The position numbers and the translations under genes are program-made. Under the pieces are notes generated by a model that ran no database searches, was not told where the DNA came from, and saw only the letters and a list, made by a program, of their open reading frames with translations. A stretch of DNA of 64,000 bases from Lachnospiraceae bacterium (GTDB lineage: Bacteria; Bacillota; Clostridia; Lachnospirales; Lachnospiraceae), in contig JAFRYA010000003.1 in the NCBI GenBank assembly GCA_017441295.1, positions 1-64,000 of the forward strand. The letters are read 5' to 3'. Shown one piece after another: positions 50,634-59,579 of this stretch (positions are counted from its first letter, which is position 1; the number at the start of each line of letters is the position of its first letter).

Positions 50634-51512
50634 ATGGAAACAGATAAATGCAAAGTGCTTTTATGCGCTATAGAAACAGGCAGCATCAGCGCCGCTGCTG
50701 AGAAGATGGGCTACACTCCGTCAGGCATCAGCCGCTCCATCGCTGCCCTGGAAGAAGACTGCGGCTTTCCTCTGCTGATCAGGGGCAAGACCGGTGTCAG
50801 CCCCACCAGGGAATGTGAGGCTCTGCTGCCTGATATCAGTGCCCTGCTCGGAATGGAAGACAGGCTTTCGCAGAAAGCGGCTCTGATCAGAGGAGTTGAA
50901 TCCGGCACCGTCCGCGTCGGCACGGCCTACCCTGTATATAACCACCTGCTCGCGGAAATGATCGTCAGTTTCAGACAGCTGCATCCGAATATCAAGATAT
51001 CCCTGACAGAAGGTACATCTACTGAGCTGTGCAGGCAGCTGAACGTGCGCAGTCTGGATCTCTGCATCGTCAGTAAGCGTGAAAACATTCCCGTCTTCAG
51101 CAGGATAACAACTGACAACATGATGATGTGGACAGGCAAAAATCACCCGGCCGCGCAGGCGGGCGTTTATCATGTATCAGAGCTGAAAAAAGATAACTTT
51201 ATTGAAATATATCCTGAAATGGAGACTGACAACTCAATTTTCCTGCAGAGACATCATATTAAACCAAATGTCTGTGCCTCCACATCAGATATTTCCGCTG
51301 CCTTCTCCATGGTTGAAGCCGGGTTGGGTGTGGTGCTTATCAACCGTATCCACACCAAGAGATGGGAAGGCGACGTGGCCGCCGTCCCTCTGGATATCAA
51401 ATCAGACGTTGAAATCGGCATTGCGTCGCTCTCTCCTGAGATGCTCTCTCCCGCAACTGCCGCATTCCTCAAATTCATAGAAAAAGAATTCAAAAAAGCA
51501 GGGGCCATGTAA
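50634..51512 (+). CDS. LysR family transcriptional regulator
   Basis: The 292-residue protein has an N-terminal LysR-type helix-turn-helix (ISAAAEKMGYTPSGISRSIA, residues about 18-37) and a substrate-binding domain. AAAAGGAG precedes ATG 50634. It is divergent from the EamA transporter gene and likely regulates it. The stop codon lies in the loop of the terminator that follows, so the last residues are encoded by the hairpin. Confidence 0.9.
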   Translation: METDKCKVLLCAIETGSISAAAEKMGYTPSGISRSIAALEEDCGFPLLIRGKTGVSPTRECEALLPDISALLGMEDRLSQKAALIRGVESGTVRVGTAYPVYNHLLAEMIVSFRQLHPNIKISLTEGTSTELCRQLNVRSLDLCIVSKRENIPVFSRITTDNMMMWTGKNHPAAQAGVYHVSELKKDNFIEIYPEMETDNSIFLQRHHIKPNVCASTSDISAAFSMVEAGLGVVLINRIHTKRWEGDVAAVPLDIKSDVEIGIASLSPEMLSPATAAFLKFIEKEFKKAGAM

Positions 51513-51530
51513 GCCCCTGCTTTCTTTTTT
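51495..51530. terminator. Bidirectional terminator after LysR
   Basis: AAAGCAGGGGC (51495-51505) pairs with GCCCCTGCTTT (51513-51523). The LysR stop is within the loop, and A and T runs flank it on either side for the two converging genes. Confidence 0.9.
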
Positions 51531-51972
51531 ATTCATTGTGTTTCCAGATAAAAAATCCTTCCCTGACCGCAATTTCAGTGATCAATCCCGGCAGTTCACC
51601 ATCCGTACAATAGACAGTCGCATATGTGTCCTGTGGGTCCAGATCGATCAAAACCTCTTCAGAGGCGATCACTATCCTCAAATAGCTGCCTGCTGAAAGT
51701 CCGGCAGTCTTCTGAACAAATTCCTCCGGGTCCGGATTTACCGTCCAGTTCTTTCCTCCGTCAAATGAAACTGCCATTTCATAATAGCAATTGACCTTGA
51801 GGAAAGTCTCCGCGAACCTCCTGTAGAGTGCCTTAAGCCTCTCAGGCTGTCTGAAATACCTGTCAGCCGCAAAGTACTGACCAGCGCTGTCCTTAGGCAC
51901 CTGGCATGGCAGGATGTCCATGATCCAGCATTGGCCGTTAATCAGTTTATCGATCAAAAGAAAGTGATCCAT
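51529..51972 (-). CDS. Hypothetical protein (147 aa)
   Basis: I do not recognise a family. The protein is acidic and mixed alpha/beta, with an N-terminal IDKLINGQCWIMDILPCQVP stretch and a strand-rich end (IVIASEEVLIDLDPQDTYAT, then EIAVREGFFIWKHNE). No signal or membrane segment is seen. It follows the iron-sulfur flavoprotein gene by 2 bp, the last of an operon that also contains serine dehydratase. A role linked to the flavoprotein is likely but not shown. Confidence 0.6.
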   Translation of the reverse strand: MDHFLLIDKLINGQCWIMDILPCQVPKDSAGQYFAADRYFRQPERLKALYRRFAETFLKVNCYYEMAVSFDGGKNWTVNPDPEEFVQKTAGLSAGSYLRIVIASEEVLIDLDPQDTYATVYCTDGELPGLITEIAVREGFFIWKHNE

Positions 51973-51974
51973 TA

Positions 51975-52913
51975 TTATTTGCCTGGCGCCGGTACAGGCG
52001 GGAACATGTCAGCATATTTCTTCTTGATTGCCTTGAATGTCTCGTCGGTGCGGAGATATGCCAGACGGCCTTCGTTGTCCTTAATGTCGTCTACATGCAG
52101 GAATTTGCCTGACAGAATGTCATGAGCCTTGTGCTCATCTGCAGGATTGAATACAAACTTGAATGCGCCGTCTTCCTCAACCAGTGTTCCTTCCAGACCG
52201 CAAACATCACATACAACATTCTTTGTGCCTGGATAAATGTAGAACTCGTTGCATCCGCAGTGCGGGCATACGCCTGGCTTTGCAGGTTTAGCGTTCTCGA
52301 TATCCTTAGCAGCCTCAACTAAGTTGCGGGCGATCTCTCTGGTACGCTCCAGCTTATCTTCCTGCATAAGAATGTCCTTGCACCACTGGAATCTCTGGTT
52401 GTCAATAACTCTCCAGCCTGGGCTTAAAGATACCATTGCATGGTCAGCCTCAGCTCTGGTGCCCCAATCGGAACCGCCGATTGCGATGTAAGATGTAACC
52501 TTCTGCTGAAGGAATCTTGGATCAACGCCCGGGCCGCCTGCTTCCTTGCTGATCTGGTCGCCGACAATATTCATTGCCATGTCGTGGCCAGGTCCTACTC
52601 TGTCCATAACTGTCTTGAACAGACCTGAGCAGCCTGACTCAAAAATAGGATCAACGAAAAGGATTCCGTCTGCTGCCAGAACATGGTTGTTCCAAAACTC
52701 AGCGAAGTCATCCTTACGTGTGCAGATATTGCCCTTTCCTGTTACCAGACCTACTGAACATGCGCAGCATCCTGTGCAGTGCTCTATATTCCAGTCAAGC
52801 AGATGGATGAATTCCACCTCTGCTCCGAGCTTCTGAGCCTCTTCAAGAGCAACACGGCAGATTGTGTCATTGTTGCCGTTTCTTGAACCAAATGATACAC
52901 CTAAAATCTTCAT
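51975..52913 (-). CDS. Iron-sulfur flavoprotein with C-terminal zinc ribbon, single unit
   Basis: The 312-residue protein starts ILGVSFGSRNGNNDTICR (FMN loop). It has a Cys cluster CTGCCACSVG with a further Cys in NICTRKDDF (about residues 50-70), the iron-sulfur flavoprotein pattern, followed by CPHCGC...CDVCG (ribbon, about 225-250). It corresponds to one unit of the double-length protein at 39.3 kb. It is in an operon with serine dehydratase, 10 bp after that gene. It may reduce a substrate or protect the oxygen-sensitive cluster of the dehydratase; this is a suggestion from context. Confidence 0.8.
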   Translation of the reverse strand: MKILGVSFGSRNGNNDTICRVALEEAQKLGAEVEFIHLLDWNIEHCTGCCACSVGLVTGKGNICTRKDDFAEFWNNHVLAADGILFVDPIFESGCSGLFKTVMDRVGPGHDMAMNIVGDQISKEAGGPGVDPRFLQQKVTSYIAIGGSDWGTRAEADHAMVSLSPGWRVIDNQRFQWCKDILMQEDKLERTREIARNLVEAAKDIENAKPAKPGVCPHCGCNEFYIYPGTKNVVCDVCGLEGTLVEEDGAFKFVFNPADEHKAHDILSGKFLHVDDIKDNEGRLAYLRTDETFKAIKKKYADMFPPVPAPGK

Positions 52914-52923
52914 ACAATACCTC

Positions 52924-54132
52924 CTATGGTTTATTTACATACAGTTTTGCCAGACCGCCCTCCGCTGTCTCTCTGTAGCAGTGGGACAGGTCCTTGCCTG
53001 TTTCATACATTGTTTTAACAACTACGTCGAATGATACCTTTCTCTCTTCGAAAACCACCTCTGCGAGAGTGGCCATGTCATACGAACGCAGCGCGCCGAC
53101 GGCGTTCCTCTCTATGCATGGAATCTGCACCAGACCTCCTACAGGGTCGCAGGTAAGTCCTAAGCAGTGCTCCATAGCCATTTCTGCTGCGGCTTCGAGC
53201 TGCATGATATTAAGCCCGCGCAGAACGCACAGAGCTGCTGCTGCCATTGAGCAGGCTGAGCCAACCTCTGCCTGGCATCCGGCCTCAGCGCCTGATACAG
53301 ATGCGTTTGTCTTGATTATCTGACCGATCAGTCCCGCAACTGCCAGTGCATCTATAATCTCATCGTCACTGGTAAAGAACAGTATCTTCTCATAATACAG
53401 CACAGCCGGTAAAATACCGCACGCGCCGCATGTCGGAGCAGTGACCATCATGCCGCCTGCCGCATTTTCTTCAGCAGAAGCATATGCATAGGCGCTTATC
53501 AGATAGTGCTCTTTCCTGATCAGGTCCCTGGTCCTGTGGCCCAGGAAATACAGCTCCTTAGCTCTTCTCATAACATGCAGGCCACCCGGGAGTTCCCCTT
53601 CCTCTCTGGTGCCTTTTATGATAGTCTGCTGCATCTGTTCCCACACCTTGCGCAGGTGGCTCTTAATATCAGGCTCATGCTCATATACATACTGCTGCAG
53701 GCTCAGTCCGTTCTGTCTGCAGTAGTCGGCAATCTCTGTAAAAGTGCTCTCCTCATATACTATCGGAGCACTGGCTGAAGGTCTGCCCGCAACTTTGATC
53801 GCGCCGCCGCCTATAGACATTATCTCAGCCTCGCCGAGCTTTTCGCCGTCCTTAAATGCCTCCATGAGCATCGTATTCGGGTGTGGGAGCTCTCTTTCGC
53901 TCTCATCCCATATTATTTCACATCTGATGTTTCCGAAAGTCTCCCGAATAGCATAATCAGTCCTATGGCCCCTGCCGGTTTTCGCCAGGGATCCCATCAA
54001 GGTAACCCTAAAAAAATCCGCGGCCGGATACTCATTCATCATAAACATGGCTGCCTTTTCAGGCGCCATGGTATGAGAACTCGACGGGCCGCGTCCTATT
54101 CTGTATATTTCGGTCAATGAAGTCATTCCCAT
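52924..54132 (-). CDS. sdaA: L-serine ammonia-lyase (single-chain, iron-sulfur)
   Basis: ATG 54132, preceded by AGAGAGG, gives 402 residues; an upstream start at 54195 would be inside the O-antigen ligase gene. The N-terminal beta part has SLTEIYRIGRGPSSSHTMAP. The alpha part has VTAPTCGACGILPAV and LGLTCDPVGGLVQIPCIERN, which supply Cys ligands of the 4Fe-4S centre. It deaminates serine to pyruvate and ammonia. The start is only 1 bp after the membrane protein gene upstream. Shorter than the usual single-chain enzyme of about 450 residues. Confidence 0.9.
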   Translation of the reverse strand: MGMTSLTEIYRIGRGPSSSHTMAPEKAAMFMMNEYPAADFFRVTLMGSLAKTGRGHRTDYAIRETFGNIRCEIIWDESERELPHPNTMLMEAFKDGEKLGEAEIMSIGGGAIKVAGRPSASAPIVYEESTFTEIADYCRQNGLSLQQYVYEHEPDIKSHLRKVWEQMQQTIIKGTREEGELPGGLHVMRRAKELYFLGHRTRDLIRKEHYLISAYAYASAEENAAGGMMVTAPTCGACGILPAVLYYEKILFFTSDDEIIDALAVAGLIGQIIKTNASVSGAEAGCQAEVGSACSMAAAALCVLRGLNIMQLEAAAEMAMEHCLGLTCDPVGGLVQIPCIERNAVGALRSYDMATLAEVVFEERKVSFDVVVKTMYETGKDLSHCYRETAEGGLAKLYVNKP

Positions 54133-54133
54133 T

Positions 54134-55381
54134 TCAGTTAACCTCTCTTCTGACCACCTTTTTCCTAGCTCCGTCTTCGCTGCCATTCTTGGCAATGTAG
54201 TAGATCAGGCCGAGTGCAACAATAAAGTATGGTACGCCGTAAGACTCCATCAGTAATGAAAGTCCGAATACAAACAGCATCACACTTAATATATATGTTA
54301 ATCTGCCGTGCTTCAATCTCATTACGGAAACAATGACAGCGATGATCATCAGCAGGGCCGCAACTGAACCGGCTATACCGGTCATGTACGGGATCTCGAG
54401 ATACCAGCAGTGGCAGTGGGCATATCCGACTATCTTGGATGCCTTCATATCTACCGTCTCAAGGCCGCTGCCGAGCAGCGGGCGTGCCTTGATCCATTCA
54501 ATGGCCATGTCCCAGACATGACGTCTGTTGTGGAAGTTTGCGTCAATACCAATCTTCTCCAGCCAGCTGGCTTTATTCAGAACAACAAACAATACAAATG
54601 CCGCGAAGTTGATGCACACCATCAGTATCGGATGCAGGATCTGCAGGAATTTGGTGAATCCCTTTGAGAGCATCGCAATGTTGCCGAGCAGCATGAAAAC
54701 AATAATAAGTCCATATACCAGCTGCTGTGTGAGTGAATCGCACTTGAGTGCCATCAGCATGCTCATGATCATGGCCAGATAATTTATGATATCCAGCCAT
54801 TTGCCGTATCTGTGTGCCCAGGCAGAACCACAGATTGCCATTGGCAGAACGAATTCCACTCCGCCATTGTAATTGCCGACCAGTGAGTACAGCGGGCTCC
54901 TGTATGACTGCCATGTCTCCCAGAGGCCCTCGCCCCAGTAATAGAATACAGTAAATGTATTAGCAATATTGACCAGCAGGAACCAGAAGAATGCCATCAG
55001 CATGTATCTCTTCATATTGGTCCTGAAAAATACGGCAATATCAATAATAAAGAACAGCGCAGTCAGGGCTTTCTTGCCCAGGAAACCGGTCATATCCGCT
55101 CCGTTCATATAGGTCGAATAGCACAGCACGCCCAGGAACAATATGGCTGCCATCAGGTACCAGTTATTCCTGAAAACCGTCAGCGAGCTGCAGTATAGTA
55201 TAAAAAACGCGATTATCAAAAGGCCGCCGCAGATGTATCTGACCCACGGCAGAACACTGATAACCTCAGGTATTATCTCTATTTCATAAGGCAGATAGAA
55301 TGCGATCAGCGAAACCATGAAAAGAATGATTCCGAAAACGCTGTTAAGTATTTTGCGCATTCCTCTTTCTACAACATTCAT
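54134..55381 (-). CDS. O-antigen ligase family membrane protein (Wzy_C)
   Basis: The 415-residue membrane protein has about eleven segments and the Wzy_C region: NRRHVWDMAIEWIKARPLLG, then AHCHWYLEIPYMTGIAGS with the key His. Proteins of this family polymerise or ligate surface glycans. It lies far from the teichoic locus at 1-9 kb and is coupled to the serine dehydratase gene (1-bp spacing), so its acceptor is unknown. GAAGGGA is a modest ribosome site. It might be a teichuronic- or capsule-type ligase. Confidence 0.78.
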   Translation of the reverse strand: MNVVERGMRKILNSVFGIILFMVSLIAFYLPYEIEIIPEVISVLPWVRYICGGLLIIAFFILYCSSLTVFRNNWYLMAAILFLGVLCYSTYMNGADMTGFLGKKALTALFFIIDIAVFFRTNMKRYMLMAFFWFLLVNIANTFTVFYYWGEGLWETWQSYRSPLYSLVGNYNGGVEFVLPMAICGSAWAHRYGKWLDIINYLAMIMSMLMALKCDSLTQQLVYGLIIVFMLLGNIAMLSKGFTKFLQILHPILMVCINFAAFVLFVVLNKASWLEKIGIDANFHNRRHVWDMAIEWIKARPLLGSGLETVDMKASKIVGYAHCHCWYLEIPYMTGIAGSVAALLMIIAVIVSVMRLKHGRLTYILSVMLFVFGLSLLMESYGVPYFIVALGLIYYIAKNGSEDGARKKVVRREVN

Positions 55382-55441
55382 TTTTCTTATCCCTTCAAGT
55401 TTTTTTAATATTTTAGTCTAATAATGTGCCCATTTTGTGTT

Positions 55442-56023
55442 TTATAGCTTTAGGATGATTCCCAACGCCGCGCACGCGGCAATAAAAACTATAGGATGAA
55501 GCTTCTTGAAAATCCTCATCAGTACGAAAACCACAGCGAAGATAACAATCGGGATCCAGTTTATGTGAGTAAACATTTCTCCCAGCTGACCAAACATGTC
55601 GAATGTTATCTTCTCAGCGTCGAAGAATACAGCCAGGATTATGTTGAATCCGGCCGCGGAAATAAGAGCCGTGGATGCCGGACGCAGTATATAAAATGAG
55701 CCTTTAACAAAACGGTTATCCTGGAATTTCTTCAGCAGTCTCGCAATCAGCATGATGACCAGGAATGAAGGCAGGATCAGTGCCAGTGTGGCGCATATTC
55801 CGCCGAATACGCCGAATGACTTAAAGCCTGTAAATGTGGCCATATTGACACCGATAGGACCTGGAGTGGACTCTGAAACAGCCAGCATGTCCAGGATGTC
55901 CTGGTGTGTGAACCATCCGGTCGCGTCACTGATTTCATACAAAAACGGAACGGTGGCAAGTCCGCCTCCGAAAGCGAAAAGTCCGGTCTTAAAGAAGTGC
56001 CACATCATTAAAAGGAGCTTCAT
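55442..56023 (-). CDS. Chromate transporter family protein (second of pair)
   Basis: ATG 56023 has AGGGGG upstream; an extended start at 56077 overlaps the first gene. The 193-residue protein has about six membrane segments and the CHR motifs FAFGGGLATVPF and STPGPIGVNMAT. Split CHR proteins of about 190 residues act in pairs, and the partner gene overlaps by 4 bp (ATGA). It may export chromate or a similar oxyanion; the true cargo in this organism is unknown. Confidence 0.85.
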   Translation of the reverse strand: MKLLLMMWHFFKTGLFAFGGGLATVPFLYEISDATGWFTHQDILDMLAVSESTPGPIGVNMATFTGFKSFGVFGGICATLALILPSFLVIMLIARLLKKFQDNRFVKGSFYILRPASTALISAAGFNIILAVFFDAEKITFDMFGQLGEMFTHINWIPIVIFAVVFVLMRIFKKLHPIVFIAACAALGIILKL

Positions 56024-56595
56024 TTCTTGCGGCACCCCCTTATCAGTGTTATCACTATGCTCAGCGCGATAATGCACAGAATAATGAAAACGGTTTTGAA
56101 ATTAGTAAATGCCGCAACTATGAATACACAGATGTATACAACGATCGTAAGCGGGTCGATCAGTGATTTCTTGATCAGGCCGATGGCAGCGTTGATGATC
56201 AGCGCACAGACACAGATCCTGATGCCGGCGAAGGCATGTTTTACATATTCGTTATCAGCGAAGTTAGTTAGCACCGCAGCAATGACCGTAATGATGATCA
56301 GCGAAGGCGTTACCACGCCCAATGTGGCCGCTATAGCTCCGGGTACTCCTCTTCTCTTATTGCCTACAAAAGTCGAAATATTAACGGCAATAACTCCGGG
56401 CGTAATCTGCGAAATAGCCAGATAATCAAGGAGTTCCTCTTCTTCTATCCACTTTTTCTTCTCGCCCAGCTCCCTTTGTATAATAGCAATCATGGCATAT
56501 CCACCTCCGAAGGTGCATACGCCAATCTTGAACATGGTCCAGAAAAGGATCAGGCATTCTTTAATTGTCTCTTTGAATTTAGACTCTTTTTCCAT
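56020..56595 (-). CDS. Chromate transporter family protein (first of pair)
   Basis: The 191-residue half-size CHR protein has FGGGYAMIAIIQRELG and ITPGVIAVNISTFVGNK, with six membrane segments. It overlaps the rlmB stop by 1 bp (TAATG) and is coupled to its partner by ATGA, so the pair is translated as a unit behind the rRNA methyltransferase gene. Specificity for chromate is not shown by sequence alone. Confidence 0.85.
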   Translation of the reverse strand: MEKESKFKETIKECLILFWTMFKIGVCTFGGGYAMIAIIQRELGEKKKWIEEEELLDYLAISQITPGVIAVNISTFVGNKRRGVPGAIAATLGVVTPSLIIITVIAAVLTNFADNEYVKHAFAGIRICVCALIINAAIGLIKKSLIDPLTIVVYICVFIVAAFTNFKTVFIILCIIALSIVITLIRGCRKK

Positions 56596-57335
56596 TATTT
56601 CGAGCGGTTCTGTCTGACAATTTCCCAGGCCAGTATGCCTGCTGCCACAGAAGCGTTGAGGGAGTCAATGTCTCCCTTCATAGGAATGCGTGCAGTGAAG
56701 TCACATTTCTCACGTACAAGTCTGCTCACGCCGTTCCCTTCATTTCCTATAACCAGTCCGATGGCGCCTTTCATGTTGACATCGTACATCTCTGCCCCGT
56801 CCATGTCAGCGCATACAAACCAGATGCCCTTTTCCTTGAGCTCATCGATCGTCTGGGCGATGTTTGTAACCTTGGCAATCAATGTGTGATATACCGCTCC
56901 CGCGCTGGCCTTAGCCACTGTCGCATTGACTGTGGCTGAGCGGTGCTTCGGAATAATGACTCCATGCGCACCGGCCAGGTTAGCGCTCCTGATGATGGCA
57001 CCGAGATTATGCGGATCTTCAATGCCGTCCAGAACGAATATAAACGGGCTTTCCGAGCGTTCCTGCGCTCTGGCGAGAATATCCTCAACCTCAGCATAAA
57101 CGACGGCAGAAAGGTTCAATATGACGCCCTGGTGCTTGCCTGTCTCAGACATGTCGTCCAATTTGTCCTTTGGAACATATACAGTCAAAACTCCCAGTTT
57201 CTTGGCTGTGGATACGATCTGATTGACCGGTCCGTCCTTCAGGCCTTCCTGGACATACAGTTTATCTATATTTTCATTTCTTTTGAGGGCTTCCAGTACC
57301 GGATTGCGGCCCTCAACCATTAATTCGTTGCTCAT
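56595..57335 (-). CDS. rlmB: 23S rRNA (guanosine-2'-O-)-methyltransferase, TrmH/RlmB type
   Basis: ATG 57335 gives 246 residues; a TTG at 57344 is also in frame. The N-terminal substrate-binding part (VEGRNPVLEAL) precedes a SPOUT domain with the three TrmH motifs: DGIEDPHNLGAIIRSANLAG, LVIGNEGNGVSRLV and IPMKGDIDSLNASVAAGIL, the last including the knot. It methylates a guanosine in the 23S rRNA. It overlaps the Mini-III gene upstream by 23 bp, the classic arrangement with cysS and mrnC in Firmicutes. Confidence 0.93.
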   Translation of the reverse strand: MSNELMVEGRNPVLEALKRNENIDKLYVQEGLKDGPVNQIVSTAKKLGVLTVYVPKDKLDDMSETGKHQGVILNLSAVVYAEVEDILARAQERSESPFIFVLDGIEDPHNLGAIIRSANLAGAHGVIIPKHRSATVNATVAKASAGAVYHTLIAKVTNIAQTIDELKEKGIWFVCADMDGAEMYDVNMKGAIGLVIGNEGNGVSRLVREKCDFTARIPMKGDIDSLNASVAAGILAWEIVRQNRSK

Positions 57336-57738
57336 ATTTATCAATTCCCATCTGTACCAGTTCAGTCACTCTGTCAATCCTGCCATCCAGATACAGATGG
57401 CCGAGAAGCGCTTCAAAACCTGTAGCCCTCCTGTATTCGCTGATGCTGCATGTCTTCGGTGCCGACACAGACTTGGCATTCCTGCCTCGCTTGAAGATAT
57501 GCATCTCCTCTTCTGACAGATCGTCCATCAGGAGTTCGGCAATCAGTGCCTGTGTCTTCGCGTTGGAATATTCTTTGGTAATGTGATTTAAGTCACCTGC
57601 CTTGCCGTTCAGCCTAAGAAGTGCCATATTGCGGATAACCAGCTCATACACTGAATCTCCCAGGAAAGCCAGGCTGAGATTGGTGACTGTATTCGCGTCT
57701 ATTTCTCCGATCGGGAGGTTATTTATTTCCTGTGCCAC
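57313..57738 (-). CDS. mrnC: Mini-ribonuclease 3
   Basis: The 141-residue protein is a catalytic RNase III domain without the double-stranded RNA-binding part. It has LAFLGDSVYELVIRNM (catalytic Asp) and RRATGFEALLGHLYLDGR (catalytic Glu). It processes the 3' and 5' ends of 23S rRNA in Gram-positive bacteria. It overlaps cysS by 16 bp and rlmB by 23 bp. Confidence 0.94.
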   Translation of the reverse strand: MAQEINNLPIGEIDANTVTNLSLAFLGDSVYELVIRNMALLRLNGKAGDLNHITKEYSNAKTQALIAELLMDDLSEEEMHIFKRGRNAKSVSAPKTCSISEYRRATGFEALLGHLYLDGRIDRVTELVQMGIDKYEQRING

Positions 57739-59144
57739 TTAACGCCCTCTCTGGTATCTTCAAGAACAATATCCATTGCCAGGAGCTGATCCCTGATCTC
57801 GTCAGCGCGGGCGAAGTTCTTGGCCTTTCTGGCTGCCTGACGTTCCTCGATCAGCGCCTCGATCTCGCTGTCAAGTGACTCCTCCTTCTTCTCAAGGATG
57901 ATGCCCAGCACGTCGCAGAGCGTTGTCAGACGCTCTTTAACGAATTTAACGAAAGCGATGGATGAATTGTCATTTACTGCTGTATTAATGGCCCTTACAA
58001 GCTCGAAAATCGCTGAAATAGCGTCTGCAGTGTTGCAGTCGTCATCCATTGCAGCTTCGAATTTCTCAACGAATTCCTGGCCGAAATCCTGATCTTCATC
58101 AGCGGTGAAATCAGCAGGCCTGCTGCCGCCGTTGGCAATGATATGGTCAAGGTTCGCTGCTGTATTTAATATACGGTCCAGACCATTCTTAGCAGCCTGC
58201 ATCAGCTCATCTGAGAAGTTCAGCGGGCTCCTGTAATGTGCGCTCAGCATAAAGAATCTGAGGACCTGCAGGTCATACTTCTCAGCAATGTCCCTGACTG
58301 TGAAGAAGTTGCCGGCTGACTTAGCCATCTTCTCTCCGTTAATGTTCAGGAATGCATTGTGCATCCAGTATTTTGCGAATGGCTTGCCGTTGGCTGCTTC
58401 TGACTGGGCTATCTCATTCTCATGATGCGGGAAGATCAGGTCCACGCCGCCGGCGTGAATGTCGATTTCCTCACCCAGGTAATGTTTGGACATTACGGAG
58501 CACTCGATGTGCCAGCCTGGACGGCCTTTGCACCATGGGCTCTCCCAGTAAGGCTCTCCTTCTTTCTTAGGTTTCCAGAGAACGAAGTCGAACGGGCTCT
58601 CCTTGGTCTCTTCACCTGTGACCTTGATGGCTTCCTTCTCTTTCCTGTGGCCGCTCTCTAAATCATCTAAGTTCTTATGAGAGAGCTTGCCATAGTCCTT
58701 GAATGCGTGTACACGGTAATAAACCGTGCCATCCTCTGCCACATATGCGTAACCCTTGTCAATAAGGTCCTGGATCATCTTGATCATGCCGCCGATTTCT
58801 TCTGTGGCGAGCGGATGTGTTGTGGCAGGCTTGATGTTCATGCCGGCCATGTCTTTCTTGCACTCTTCAATATATCTCTTGGCAATCTCTTCGCTGCTTA
58901 CGCCCTCTTCATTGGCCTTCTTGATAATCTTGTCATCAACGTCAGTGAAGTTGGATACATAATTAACGTCATAGCCTTTATATTCCAGATATCTGCGGAA
59001 GGTATCGAAAACGATCATCGGGCGGGCATTGCCGATGTGGATGAGGTTGTATACAGTCGGTCCGCATACATACATCTTGATCTTGCCTTCCTCTAATGGA
59101 ACGAGGTCTTCTTTCCTCGCATGTAAAGTGTTGTAAACTCTCAT
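57723..59144 (-). CDS. cysS: Cysteinyl-tRNA synthetase
   Basis: The 473-residue class I synthetase has YVCGPTVYNLIHIGNARP (zinc Cys and HIGN form of HIGH, about residue 28), WHIECSVMSKHYLGEEIDIH (zinc ligands Cys and His), and GEKMAKSAGNF (KMSKS form) near residue 268. The DALR-type C-terminus follows. Length is normal. AAAAGGTAAA precedes the start. It leads the cysS-mrnC-rlmB-chrA-chrA operon. Confidence 0.96.
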   Translation of the reverse strand: MRVYNTLHARKEDLVPLEEGKIKMYVCGPTVYNLIHIGNARPMIVFDTFRRYLEYKGYDVNYVSNFTDVDDKIIKKANEEGVSSEEIAKRYIEECKKDMAGMNIKPATTHPLATEEIGGMIKMIQDLIDKGYAYVAEDGTVYYRVHAFKDYGKLSHKNLDDLESGHRKEKEAIKVTGEETKESPFDFVLWKPKKEGEPYWESPWCKGRPGWHIECSVMSKHYLGEEIDIHAGGVDLIFPHHENEIAQSEAANGKPFAKYWMHNAFLNINGEKMAKSAGNFFTVRDIAEKYDLQVLRFFMLSAHYRSPLNFSDELMQAAKNGLDRILNTAANLDHIIANGGSRPADFTADEDQDFGQEFVEKFEAAMDDDCNTADAISAIFELVRAINTAVNDNSSIAFVKFVKERLTTLCDVLGIILEKKEESLDSEIEALIEERQAARKAKNFARADEIRDQLLAMDIVLEDTREGVKWHRK

Positions 59145-59245
59145 AATATTTACCTTTTGTCATTTATTTGCCATGTGGGCATATTTCAATATATTTTACC
59201 TTTATTTTAGTTGTTTTTCAATATTTAATGCTTTTTCATCGGATG

Positions 59246-59523
59246 GGCGTCTAAATCATTATTTTTGAAAAACTATACGCCTTTAGATGCTGACTTTTCA
59301 GTATTCATTCAAGCTGTTAGCGTCTAAAATTTAAGATATCCAAAAACTATACGCTCTTTTTTCTGTTTTTATCGATGTATGCTCTTCTTAATTGCTCTTC
59401 CAGCCATCTATTGGGCGTCTAAAAAAATAGATTTCAATTATTTATACGCCTTTAGCGTTTTAACGCTTATAAAAATGAAGTCAAGAGGCGTCTAAAATCA
59501 CAAAGATCAAAAAAATATACGCC
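59246..59523. repeat. Array of four inverted-repeat units, GGCGTCTAAA...TATACGCC
   Basis: Units lie at 59246-59281, 59319-59355, 59414-59450 and 59487-59523 (starts 73, 95 and 73 bp apart). Each begins G/A-GCGTCTAAA and ends TATACGC-C/T, followed by a T-rich tail. The centre of 17-20 bases is not conserved. In unit 2 both outer bases change together (AGCGT with ACGCT), keeping the pairing, which argues for real structure or symmetric binding. The arms are the same 10-mer with one constant mismatch. Confidence 0.75.
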
Positions 59524-59530
59524 TTTCACT

Positions 59531-59566
59531 AAAAAAGGCCCTCCCCGGACCAGTCAGGGAGGGCCT
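59531..59566 (-). terminator. Terminator of the MBL hydrolase gene
   Basis: AGGCCCTCCC (59536-59545) pairs with GGGAGGGCCT (59557-59566) with an 11-base loop. A minus-strand T run (59531-59536) follows. Confidence 0.88.
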
Positions 59567-59579
59567 CAAACATCAATTA

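Larger units (their letters stand above)
59145..59579. other. 435-bp intergenic region with repeat array and terminator
   Basis: No gene is seen. The region contains an A/T-rich upstream stretch for cysS, four copies of a 36-37 bp inverted-repeat unit (59246-59523), a small palindrome AGCGTTTTAACGCT at 59454-59467, and the terminator of the MBL gene at 59531-59566. Confidence 0.85.

Noticed and set aside
59246..59523. The 36-37 bp units with 36-58 bp gaps looked at first like a short CRISPR array.
   Set aside because: Only the ends of the units are conserved, the centres differ fully, the gaps are uneven and no cas genes are present.
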